DNA of 8,896 bases from JACRDV01 sp024860865 [NCBI: Methanobacteriota archaeon] (lineage in GTDB: Archaea > JACRDV01), in assembly GCA_024860865.1 (NCBI GenBank), contig JACRDV010000119.1:1-8896 (forward strand), given 5' to 3'. This document shows positions 1 to 5,672 of this stretch, in pieces. The position numbers and the translations under genes were made by a program. The notes under the pieces were generated by a model that was not told the origin of the DNA, made no database searches, and saw only the letters and a list, made by a program, of their open reading frames with translations. The stretch's first letter is position 1. Every line of letters starts with the position of its first letter.

Positions 1-680
1 CCGAAAACACTAGCTACTGCCATGCCAGCAACAATTAGTCCAGGATAAATTTCCTTTGTGTACTCAACAACTGCTTTCTCTGCATTCTCAGCATCCATCC
101 AAGAGTGGCCCTTTATCTCAATTCCATTGAGCTTTTTCGCAGCTATAGCTGCAACTGAAGCTTCATGTCCAGTAGCATCTATCACTATCCTTGATTTTAT
201 GGAAAGAGGATCAAAGCATGTCAGATTTTTAGGCAAGAGAGAAGTGAAGAACCAATTAATAACTATGCCTGCAATTCTGTTCTCTTTTACAATTATGTCC
301 TCGGCAATCATATTGTTAAAGAGCTTTACACCAGCATCAGAAGCAGCAGAGAGAAGTTTTGAAACTCCTTCAAGCGAGTCTCCGATGTAAAGGTAACTGT
401 TCAGTGGCTTCAGCTTTATTCCAAACTCTCTAGCAATTTTATCAGCTGGCTCCTCAATCAAAAATTTTGGAAAGGCTAATCCACCTTGCCAGAGACCACC
501 GCCAGCATGAACATTTCTTTCGAGTAAAACTACCTTAAAGCCTTGCTTGGCTAAATAATAAGAGCAAACCAATCCTGCAGGACCAGCGCCTACAACCACA
601 ACATCTGAATTTGAATACGCAGCCAAATCGTTTAGGAATTCTTTCGTTATTTCTTGAGTTATTTCTGCCTCGTCTATCAT
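1..680 (-). CDS. thi4: Thi4-family thiamine thiazole synthase (3' part cut by window edge)
   Basis: Archaeal Thi4 builds the thiazole of thiamine from NAD, glycine and sulfur; the family is often mislabelled ribose-1,5-bisphosphate isomerase. I translated the 226 codons visible from the ATG at 680. Residues 27-36 form a Rossmann strand and dinucleotide loop (VVVVGAGPAG), followed by ER at 54-55 and a Gly-rich GGGLWQGG segment at 60-67. An INW motif lies at 141-143, LTCFDP at 153-158 and DATGHEA at 168-174. Cys155 in the C-F-D-P motif sits where yeast Thi4 has its sulfur-donating Cys and where methanogen enzymes have His. The reading frame is intact to the window edge; roughly the last 40 residues, with the GPRMGP-type region, lie outside. 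The start is supported by a strong ribosome site 5 nt upstream. The JAMM gene lies 84 bp upstream on the same strand. Confidence 0.93.
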   Translation of the reverse strand, partial: MIDEAEITQEITKEFLNDLAAYSNSDVVVVGAGPAGLVCSYYLAKQGFKVVLLERNVHAGGGLWQGGLAFPKFLIEEPADKIAREFGIKLKPLNSYLYIGDSLEGVSKLLSAASDAGVKLFNNMIAEDIIVKENRIAGIVINWFFTSLLPKNLTCFDPLSIKSRIVIDATGHEASVAAIAAKKLNGIEIKGHSWMDAENAEKAVVEYTKEIYPGLIVAGMAVASVF

Positions 681-685
681 GAATT

Positions 686-694
686 TCACCCCTC
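686..694 (-). promoter_or_regulatory. Shine-Dalgarno site of thi4
   Basis: On the minus strand GAGGGGTGA lies 5 nt before the ATG at 680. It is an almost perfect complement of the archaeal 16S rRNA 3' end and fixes the thi4 start. Confidence 0.75.
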
Positions 695-740
695 AATTTA
701 AGCTAATTGTTTGATAACTAACTTTATTTTAACTGACAGC

Positions 741-748
741 CTATAAAG
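741..748 (-). promoter_or_regulatory. Candidate TATA box for thi4
   Basis: CTTTATAG on the minus strand lies in the 84-bp gap between the JAMM gene and thi4. A start site about 25 bp downstream would be near 718, giving a leader of roughly 38 nt that contains the ribosome site. It is inferred from spacing and base content only; read-through from the JAMM gene is equally possible. Confidence 0.35.
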
Positions 749-764
749 ATTTTTTTATTAGGCC

Positions 765-1184
765 TTATTTTGCCTCAACTGGGACTTCTTTAGGCTCTAA
801 TTTATCATAAATAAAGGCTCTGAATTTAGTTTCATATTTTTGAAGCGAAATAATTAACCATACTTCCTTTGGCCAGAGTTTCATGGCTTCTATGTCATAG
901 CCACTTGGATATGCCGCAAACTCAGGATGGGAGTGATAAAATCCAACTAGCTCTAAACCCTCTTTATCAGCCATCGAGACAGCATTATAGATTTCGCGAG
1001 GATCGATGTCAAAGCGAGTTGTCGATTCTAATCTATTTTTAGCATGAACAACCTTTTTTACAAGGATTTCTCCATCATTTTCTTTCCCGAAAAGAAAACC
1101 ACAGCACTCAATTGGAAAAGTCTTTTTGGCTGCGTCTTCCAGTTCTTTGAGCAACTCTATGGGTACAACAAGCTTTTGGCTCAT
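765..1184 (-). CDS. JAMM/MPN+ metallopeptidase, Mec (CysO-Cys peptidase)-like
   Basis: Stand-alone JAB1/MPN/Mov34 zinc peptidase of 139 residues. The complete JAMM signature is present: catalytic Glu26 in PIECCGFLFG (24-33), then His84 and His86, Ser94 and Asp97 in an H-x-H-x7-S-x2-D arrangement (HSHPEFAAYPSGYD). In characterised relatives such as Mycobacterium Mec and Wolinella HcyD, the enzyme cleaves an amino acid (cysteine or homocysteine) from the Gly-Gly end of a ThiS-like carrier. Other prokaryotic JAMM proteins act on ubiquitin-like SAMP conjugates. The CysO-like carrier encoded at 6509-6790 is the obvious candidate substrate, although its operon is 2.4 kb away. A TTG two codons upstream (1190) is possible, but the ATG at 1184 has the better spacing, 8 nt, to an AAGGGA ribosome site. 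The gene is divergent from the plus-strand gene at 1311 and precedes thi4. Confidence 0.88.
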   Translation of the reverse strand: MSQKLVVPIELLKELEDAAKKTFPIECCGFLFGKENDGEILVKKVVHAKNRLESTTRFDIDPREIYNAVSMADKEGLELVGFYHSHPEFAAYPSGYDIEAMKLWPKEVWLIISLQKYETKFRAFIYDKLEPKEVPVEAK

Positions 1185-1220
1185 TTTCAATTTCCCTTCA
1201 CTGATTTGCTAAAAAGTATT

Positions 1221-1280
1221 AACTCCCGTTCAGAGTTATTTAAATATACTCTAAATTTAATGAATATAAATTTTAGAGTT
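1221..1280. promoter_or_regulatory. Divergent promoter region with repeated AGAGT/ACTCT half-sites
   Basis: Four related half-sites alternate in orientation: AACTC (1221-1225), AGAGTT (1232-1237), ACTCTAAA (1248-1255) and TTTAGAGT (1272-1279). The last two form a perfect 8-bp inverted repeat with a 16-nt spacer. TTTAAATA at 1239-1246 could be the TATA box of the minus-strand JAMM gene (start site near 1218). ATATAAAT at 1264-1271 could serve the plus-strand gene (start site near 1293). The half-sites bracket both boxes, so regulator binding here is plausible but inferred. Confidence 0.4.
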
Positions 1281-1310
1281 TCGTTACGTAAAATAGTCAG
1301 AAAGATTCTC

Positions 1311-2264
1311 ATGATAACGGTAGGATTTTCCCCGCACTGGATTGAAGCATTGGAGCACATGGAAAAGGAAATGAAAAAACATGATGTAATAGTGCTTGAA
1401 GAACCTCAGAACCTTGCCTTCGAAAACATGTTAAAGGAAAAGATCAGCACAGATGAGTATTTGGGTTACTTATTCAATGATACTTATAATCTTTCTCCAG
1501 CATTTCCGAGATTCGCGAGAGAAATGTGCGAAATTTTAAGGAAGCTATACAAAGAAGGAAAGATAATCGATCAAGAAGATCCTTACTATCTTGTTCTTGA
1601 GGGGATATACCGAACAATTGATACAAGAAAAGAAAACTCATCTTCTGGGGAAATCATCCAAGAAATTCTAAGAGACCCTCAAATGAAAAAAGTATATTTA
1701 AGTGAAAGTAGGGCGCAGGGCTTTCTTTTAAATTATTACAACAAGGTTCTAAGTGGTAGTTTTAATGATGTAGTAAAAAATGTAAAAGAGTTTGCAAAGG
1801 CAGATGCTGAGAGGATAAAATTAAGATTAAAAATGAGAGCAGAATCTATTTCGAATAAAATAAAAAAAGGCAAATACAAAGGAAGTATCTATGTCGAAGC
1901 AGGAGGCATTCACCTTCCATTACTTTTATACCTAAGAGAAAATCTTGGAGATGCTTTTAAGATCAAGCCAATTTTTCTCCTTGAAGAGCCAACCAGGGAA
2001 ATGACAGCGGGCAGATTTCGTCATATCCTCCCTCCTGGAGATGTATTAACGCTGAGATATATGTGGGGAAAGATAAATGAAGAGCGAGATGATCTGCTTG
2101 CTGCGCGCAGCATAATACGGATTATGCTGTTAGAAAGATGGAAAGAAAAAGCGCCCTCTCAATTGAAGTTTCCGCATTTGAAAGAGGAAACAAAGTTAAT
2201 TAAATCCGTTGGGAAATTGAGCCTCAAAGATTGTGAAAACTTATTCAAACAAATTAGAAAATAA
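1311..2264 (+). CDS. Unrecognised protein, possibly a distant TraB/Tiki/ChaN-like relative
   Basis: A 317-residue soluble, charged protein that I cannot assign to a named family. The N-terminus starts with a strand and GFSPH (5-9), then VIVLEEP (26-32). The middle is helical and has a QEDPYY stretch at 88-93. A region at 168-201 reads as a helix rich in Arg followed by strand YVEAG and a G-x-x-H motif (Gly198 to His201). A second LLEEP lies at 223-227 and DLLAARSII at 261-269. The order GxxxH, VxLEE, then Arg-rich helix plus strand plus GxxH recalls the TraB/GumN/Tiki and EreA/ChaN superfamily, but this is pattern similarity from memory. The frame is open upstream to 1044, but that part overlaps the JAMM gene in antisense. 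ATG 1311 is preferred; ATG 1260 is an alternative. No clear ribosome site precedes 1311, which fits a short leader. Confidence 0.7.
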   Translation: MITVGFSPHWIEALEHMEKEMKKHDVIVLEEPQNLAFENMLKEKISTDEYLGYLFNDTYNLSPAFPRFAREMCEILRKLYKEGKIIDQEDPYYLVLEGIYRTIDTRKENSSSGEIIQEILRDPQMKKVYLSESRAQGFLLNYYNKVLSGSFNDVVKNVKEFAKADAERIKLRLKMRAESISNKIKKGKYKGSIYVEAGGIHLPLLLYLRENLGDAFKIKPIFLLEEPTREMTAGRFRHILPPGDVLTLRYMWGKINEERDDLLAARSIIRIMLLERWKEKAPSQLKFPHLKEETKLIKSVGKLSLKDCENLFKQIRK

Positions 2265-2279
2265 GTTAACCTTCTAAAA

Positions 2280-2302
2280 AATTTTGTATTTTTAAATTTC
2301 TT
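2280..2302 (+). terminator. T-rich terminator after the plus-strand gene
   Basis: ATTTTGTATTTTTAAATTTC-type T tracts begin about 15 nt after the stop codon at 2264. Archaeal RNA polymerase terminates at such T tracts without needing a hairpin. Inferred from composition and position. Confidence 0.4.
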
Positions 2303-2350
2303 AGTGGAATTTGCCAAAGTTGACAGCTAGCTTATCCATAATGCGCGTAA

Positions 2351-2458
2351 TCATGCGCACTCAATCGGTATTCCTTTGCCCCTAACAATTACCTCATCAT
2401 AAACTTTGGTTAAGCCCGCGTGAATACTTCTATCAATTTCTGGACTTCTTTTTCTCAT
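2351..2458 (-). CDS. Possible 35-residue protein overlapping the nucleotidyltransferase gene, or its frameshifted C-terminus
   Basis: An ATG at 2458 opens a 35-codon frame, offset by one base from the end of the larger gene and overlapping its last 26 bases. The product starts MRKRSPEIDR, is predicted mainly helical and ends GIPIECA. It has the amino-acid character of real protein, not of random AT-rich DNA. There is no clear ribosome site, so translation would be coupled to the upstream gene. The frames meet in an A5 run (GAGAAAAAGAAG), so one extra A in the genome or assembly would also produce this pattern, and the frame would then be the true C-terminus of the upstream protein. No family recognised. 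Confidence 0.33.
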   Translation of the reverse strand: MRKRSPEIDRSIHAGLTKVYDEVIVRGKGIPIECA

Positions 2459-3134
2459 CTATTATTCTAATGAGTTCATTAACATTCATGAAAGCATCAG
2501 CGATTATTCTCTCTTTTTCCTCTTTACCAGAAGGATTTAAGAAATTTGCAACCCACGTTGGGCCTTCTGCTGTTATGCTGCTGAACTTACTCCTTACGTT
2601 ATCTATGCCTTCCGCAATCAATTTATCGTCTACATATGGAGCAATCTCAGCAGCTACGTCCTCTGGGCCACCTTTATAATTCGCAGTTATAGAATAAACG
2701 TCATAGGCGTCTTTTTCCTTGTATCTCTCCTTTAATGCGAATCCTTTCGTAGTTATACACCCAACTACGTCAGCGATTTTAATCCCTACTAAAGTTTCTC
2801 CGTCTCCGGGGAGTATTCCTATCAATTCGTATTCTAAATAATGTTCAAATGCTATATCGCACCCACGCATGGTTCTTGCGAGCAAATCTCGCTGTACTTG
2901 TTTATGTCTTCGCTCTCTCTCAAATTGGATACTCAAAAAATCTACAGAGATATTATACTCTTTATTATCAGCTGGTGAGATTATTTTTCTGTCGAAACTG
3001 TAGGGGATTATATTCCCCAACCTATCTTTTCTCGGCACATACCCGCGATCTTTGATTATCTCTACTATTGTTGCATAGGCAACGCTGTCAACTATGTCGG
3101 GGTTAACAGCGATATCTATATCAATTGAGACCAT
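2433..3134 (-). CDS. Nucleotidyltransferase-like protein (AbiEii/MNT-type fold suspected), short N-terminus
   Basis: A 233-residue protein from the preferred ATG at 3134 (a 246-residue form would start at 3173). SIDIDIAV at residues 3-10 resembles the D-x-D metal-binding strand of pol-beta-type nucleotidyltransferases. YNISVDFLSI near residues 61-70 could supply the third acidic residue. A later LKERYKEKDAYDVYSI segment resembles the helix following the catalytic domain in AbiEii-like proteins. The usual G-G/G-S helix before D-x-D is missing, and I found no in-frame remnant of it upstream. The gene is therefore either an atypical family member or truncated. The inner start is chosen because the 18-bp palindrome and a TATA-like element would then lie upstream, and GTGA sits just before the ATG. 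If functional it may be a toxin-antitoxin component or a defence-type enzyme. The assignment is tentative. Confidence 0.6.
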   Translation of the reverse strand: MVSIDIDIAVNPDIVDSVAYATIVEIIKDRGYVPRKDRLGNIIPYSFDRKIISPADNKEYNISVDFLSIQFERERRHKQVQRDLLARTMRGCDIAFEHYLEYELIGILPGDGETLVGIKIADVVGCITTKGFALKERYKEKDAYDVYSITANYKGGPEDVAAEIAPYVDDKLIAEGIDNVRSKFSSITAEGPTWVANFLNPSGKEEKERIIADAFMNVNELIRIIDEKKKSRN

Positions 3135-3152
3135 TTTCACTATTTCTATTAT

Positions 3153-3170
3153 TTTCACCGTACGGTGAAA
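3153..3170. promoter_or_regulatory. 18-bp perfect palindrome, probable operator
   Basis: TTTCACCGTACGGTGAAA is identical to its reverse complement over all 18 bases. On the minus strand it lies directly after TTTATATG (3172-3179), a good TATA candidate, and just before the expected transcript start near 3150. This is the typical place for an archaeal repressor to block polymerase. It would also fall inside the longer alternative reading frame starting at 3173. Confidence 0.6.
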
Positions 3171-3171
3171 C

Positions 3172-3179
3172 ATATAAAT
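3172..3179 (-). promoter_or_regulatory. Candidate TATA box for the nucleotidyltransferase-like gene
   Basis: TTTATATG on the minus strand is 37 nt upstream of the ATG at 3134. It predicts a start near 3150 and a leader of about 15 nt. Inferred from position. Confidence 0.4.
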
Positions 3180-3328
3180 TATCGAAAGTCTTCAATTTAA
3201 GTGAGAGTTTTACAAAGGAATTTTGCCCAGCCCTCCTGTTGCAGGGTATGAACTAAAAAAACAAGTTTTTGCGGTTGTATTGTTGCATCTAAAGAGGGGT
3301 TGTGGTGGTTTTTCTGCTTCGGCTATCA
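3174..3328. other. Intergenic stretch without recognised gene
   Basis: I see no convincing coding frame on either strand here. The minus strand carries a T7 run near 3257-3263 (GTTTTTTTAG), which could end transcripts coming from the orphan frame or reading through from the sulfur operon. A small CCTG/CAGG hairpin lies near 3234-3244. Together with the orphan frame and the operon terminator, this makes a gap of about 400 bp without an intact gene. Confidence 0.5.
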
Positions 3329-3496
3329 CTAGTTGAGACTCTCGTGAGCCCTGGAGCCGAATAAAACTAGCTTTCCATCAACAGCGATAACTTTTCCGTG
3401 GGTCTGTGTTGCTGGAATGAGCACGTTTAGAAACTTTTCATTTTCTTCCATATCAACTATTTTCCATCTGTAGTTAGACTCGTAAAAGTGGGGATT
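3329..3496 (-). pseudogene. Orphan 55-codon coding-like fragment
   Basis: Reading the minus strand from 3496 gives 55 sense codons ending in TAG at 3329. The sequence has ordinary protein character: NPHFYESNYRWKIVDMEENE at 1-20, then a strand-rich part with FLNVLIPAT at 22-30, GKVIAVDGKLVLFGS at 34-48 and an HESLN end. An internal ATG at 3451 would give a 40-residue protein, but no ribosome site is evident. The amphipathic beta pattern suggests the C-terminal end of a larger protein whose 5' part was lost, since upstream the frame runs into the T-rich operon terminator. Family not recognised. A genuine small protein is the alternative. Confidence 0.38.
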
Positions 3497-3520
3497 AACC
3501 TTAGGTTTTAAGCAGCAAAG

Positions 3521-3545
3521 TAAAATTTGAAAATAAACAAAAAAT
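3521..3545 (-). terminator. T-rich terminator of the sulfur operon
   Basis: On the minus strand, ATTTTTTGTTTATTTTC followed by AAATTTTA begins about 38 nt after the TAG that ends the threonine-synthase-like gene. Successive T runs of this sort are typical archaeal intrinsic terminators. They mark the probable 3' end of the five-gene transcript. Confidence 0.5.
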
Positions 3546-3582
3546 CGACTTATGTGTTTTTGAATGTTTTACAACTAGATAG

Positions 3583-4848
3583 CTAGGCAGAATTCCTTCG
3601 CCAAATAACTCCGGCAGGCTTTAATTCATCAAGTAATTTTTTAAAAGCTTCAAAAGATGGTTCAATTGTTGGAGGCTTTATTAATTTCTCAGCAATGGTT
3701 TCTTGTGTTTTTAGACCATTACCTGTGATGTAAAGAACTATTTTTTCATCCCGATCGATTTCTCCTTCTTCTGCTAATTTCTTAAGAGTCGCTACTACAA
3801 CTCCGCCAGCTGGCTCAGTGAATATTCCTTCAGTTTTAGCCAAGAGCTCAATTGCTCCCAAGGTTTCTTCATCTGTTGAAGCTCTACCAGTCCCGCCGGT
3901 ATTTTTCATTGTTTGGATAGCATAATAACCATCAGCAGGGTCTCCGATAGCTAGACTTTTGCAGATAGTGTTAGGGTGTTCAACCGGTATTATCTCATCA
4001 GTTTTGTTCAACAGAGCTTGAATAATTGGGGAACAACCATTTGGTTGAGCTCCAGAAATTTTTACATGGTTTTCTTTGATCAGACCAACTCGCTCAAACT
4101 CTTGAAAACCTCTTCCAATAGAATGTAAAAGTGCGCCGCTAGCCATGGGTACAATAACATGGTCTGGAGGATTCCATCCTAGTTGTTCACAAACCTCAAA
4201 AGCCAGCGTTTTAGAGCCTTCAACATAATATGGACGGATGTTAATGTTAGCAAAACCAATGTTGCTAGTGACAGCCAACTCTGTAGCTAGTCTGTTGACT
4301 TGATCGTATGTTCCTTTAACAGCTACAATAATGGCCCCATAGGCCAGTGTTTGTGTTATCTTCGTAATCTCAAGACCCTCTGGAACGAAAACAAAACAAG
4401 GTAGCCCCGCCTTCGCGGCATGAGCTGCTAAAGCACCTGCAAGATTGCCAGTTGATGCACATCCTACTGCAGGCATACCAAATTCTAAGGCTTTAGTGAC
4501 AGCAACGCTTGCAGGCCTATCCTTAAAAGAATAGCTTGGGTTAACCGCATCATTTTTCAAGTAAACTTCTTTTAGACCCAATTCTTTTGCGAGTTTATCC
4601 GCTTTCAGAAGCGGAGTAAACCCTGCTCCAATATCTACTATTTTGTCTGTATCGTCAATTGGAAGCAATTCGATGTATCGCCATAAAGTTGGCTTTCTTT
4701 TTTCAATTTTAGTTCGAGATATTGCGCTTGAAATTTTATCGTAATCATAAATGACATCAACTGGTCCGAAGCACAGCTGACAAGCATTCAGCACTTTTTT
4801 AGGATAGTGCTCTTTGCATTCTCTGCATTCAAGTCCTATTGCAAACAT
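3583..4848 (-). CDS. Threonine-synthase-like PLP enzyme with N-terminal zinc ribbon; likely the sulfhydrylase of the carrier operon
   Basis: Fold-type II PLP enzyme of 421 residues. Residues 8-26 hold a C-x2-C...C-x2-C ribbon (Cys8, 11, 23, 26). NPSYSFKDRP (103-112) contains the PLP Lys109, STGNLAGALA (132-141) the cofactor/substrate loop, EPAGG lies at 345-349 and GNGLK at 376-380. The overall plan is that of threonine synthase, which acts on O-phosphohomoserine. The active-site motif deviates from the usual NPTGSFKDRG, and the gene ends an operon with a Gly-Gly sulfur carrier, its E1 and TusA. A sulfhydrylase using O-phosphoserine or O-phosphohomoserine and the carrier thiocarboxylate is therefore more likely than threonine synthesis. 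Cysteate synthase of Methanosarcinales shows that this lineage can switch to O-phosphoserine. The start at 4848 follows the upstream stop by 1 nt and has GGTGG 10 nt upstream; a start at 4911 would overlap the preceding gene by 62 bp. Confidence 0.85.
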   Translation of the reverse strand: MFAIGLECRECKEHYPKKVLNACQLCFGPVDVIYDYDKISSAISRTKIEKRKPTLWRYIELLPIDDTDKIVDIGAGFTPLLKADKLAKELGLKEVYLKNDAVNPSYSFKDRPASVAVTKALEFGMPAVGCASTGNLAGALAAHAAKAGLPCFVFVPEGLEITKITQTLAYGAIIVAVKGTYDQVNRLATELAVTSNIGFANINIRPYYVEGSKTLAFEVCEQLGWNPPDHVIVPMASGALLHSIGRGFQEFERVGLIKENHVKISGAQPNGCSPIIQALLNKTDEIIPVEHPNTICKSLAIGDPADGYYAIQTMKNTGGTGRASTDEETLGAIELLAKTEGIFTEPAGGVVVATLKKLAEEGEIDRDEKIVLYITGNGLKTQETIAEKLIKPPTIEPSFEAFKKLLDELKPAGVIWRRNSA

Positions 4849-4849
4849 G

Positions 4850-5383
4850 TTATTTCTTCCACCAGCAGACTTCTCCTCCAAACTCAACCAAGCGCCTTCT
4901 GAGGTGGACATCCTTGAACCTCCCCCAAAGCCTTGGATCGATACGATCCAAAGCGACTTTAGTTTTAATACCTCGTTCTAAAGTGAATTTGCAATCTAAA
5001 CTGCAAGGAATATAACCATAAGAACCGAGAAAGAATTCGTTAGGAATGTGCTTGCCACTTTGAAGGGCCTTTATCTCTTCTTTTGATATTTTTTCGCTGA
5101 GCTTTGAACCCTGCTCAAGAAAAGCTTTTACACAGCACTGTGGAATTCCAAACCAATCGCCTCTAGCTTTAGTATCTTCAGCTAAAGCTTCAAGATCACC
5201 CTTAACTTTAGCGACTAAATATTTCCCATTTTTATGTTTGTAAATGAGACCAAGATTTGTTATCAAAACCTCAAGATCTTTATCAGCATGTCTATTGATT
5301 TCAGCACCTTTTTTTATTCCCTCCTTTACCATAACTAAGTCTACAACTACACCGGGTTGTTCTTCAACCAAACTTTTTGCCAT
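4850..5383 (-). CDS. DUF483-like Cys-rich protein in the sulfur operon
   Basis: A 177-residue soluble protein of unknown function. Two cysteine motifs stand out: FGIPQCCVKAFLEQG around Cys83-Cys84, and YIPCSLDC with Cys127 and Cys131. A fifth Cys (173) lies near the Trp-rich C-terminus. From memory these motifs match the archaeal/bacterial DUF483 family; I could not search. The arrangement would suit a metal site or a redox or persulfide-carrying pair, but no catalytic residues are known to me. The gene sits between tusA and the threonine-synthase-like gene. It starts 39 nt after tusA, with GGAG 8 nt before its ATG, and its TAA is 1 nt before the next start. This tight placement suggests it works with the sulfur carrier or the PLP enzyme. 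Confidence 0.78.
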   Translation of the reverse strand: MAKSLVEEQPGVVVDLVMVKEGIKKGAEINRHADKDLEVLITNLGLIYKHKNGKYLVAKVKGDLEALAEDTKARGDWFGIPQCCVKAFLEQGSKLSEKISKEEIKALQSGKHIPNEFFLGSYGYIPCSLDCKFTLERGIKTKVALDRIDPRLWGRFKDVHLRRRLVEFGGEVCWWKK

Positions 5384-5422
5384 TTAGTGCGCTCCAATTT
5401 TTTCATTTTAAATTTAAAATTT

Positions 5423-5662
5423 TCAAGTACTTTCTTTAACTTTGATCCAAATGCCCCAAAGTTTTTCACTTTCTTTCTCAACCTTTAGGACCTCATGCCC
5501 GAGGGTTTTTATACTTCGTGGAATATTTCTGGAAGCTGGCTCATAATCAACAATCACTTTTAAAATCTGATTTGGTTCCATCTCTTCTACTTGCAGTTTT
5601 GTTTTAACATAAGTGTAAGGGCAAACATCTCCTCTTAAATCGAGTTCGACATCAGGTTTCAT
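5423..5662 (-). CDS. tusA-like: TusA/SirA-family sulfur-carrier protein
   Basis: A 79-residue TusA-fold protein. LDLRGDVCPYTYVKTKLQVE at residues 8-27 is the family signature. Cys14 is the persulfide-carrying cysteine; the CPxP motif of bacterial TusA is CPYT here. TusA proteins accept sulfane sulfur from a desulfurase or rhodanese and hand it to partners. In this operon the likely acceptor is the adenylated C-terminus of the CysO-like carrier, via the E1. The start is well supported: GGAGG lies 6 nt before the ATG and overlaps the TAG of the E1 gene, 10 nt upstream. No rhodanese or IscS/NifS-type desulfurase is visible in the window, so the sulfur source for TusA is unknown. Confidence 0.9.
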   Translation of the reverse strand: MKPDVELDLRGDVCPYTYVKTKLQVEEMEPNQILKVIVDYEPASRNIPRSIKTLGHEVLKVEKESEKLWGIWIKVKEST

Positions 5663-5672
5663 TAAAAGCCTC

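Noticed and set aside
58-390. Plus-strand open frame of 110 codons
   Set aside because: It lies antisense to thi4, whose minus-strand frame shows clear family motifs throughout; low-complexity composition indicates a shadow frame.
1044-1310. Longer N-terminus for the plus-strand gene at 1311
   Set aside because: It would overlap the well-supported JAMM gene by about 140 bp in antisense and run through the divergent promoter region; the residues look like translated non-coding AT-rich DNA.
2301-2354. 17-codon minus-strand frame whose ATG overlaps the stop of the 35-codon frame (ATGA)
   Set aside because: Too short and without ribosome site or homology clue; the ATGA overlap can arise by chance.
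2342-2359. TGCGC/GCGCA inverted repeat
   Set aside because: Only 5 bp per arm, inside the possible 35-codon frame and not near a promoter.
4849-4911. Start of the threonine-synthase-like gene at 4911
   Set aside because: It overlaps the DUF483-like gene by 62 bp. ATG 4848 has a ribosome site and begins just before the zinc-ribbon motif, as expected for the family.
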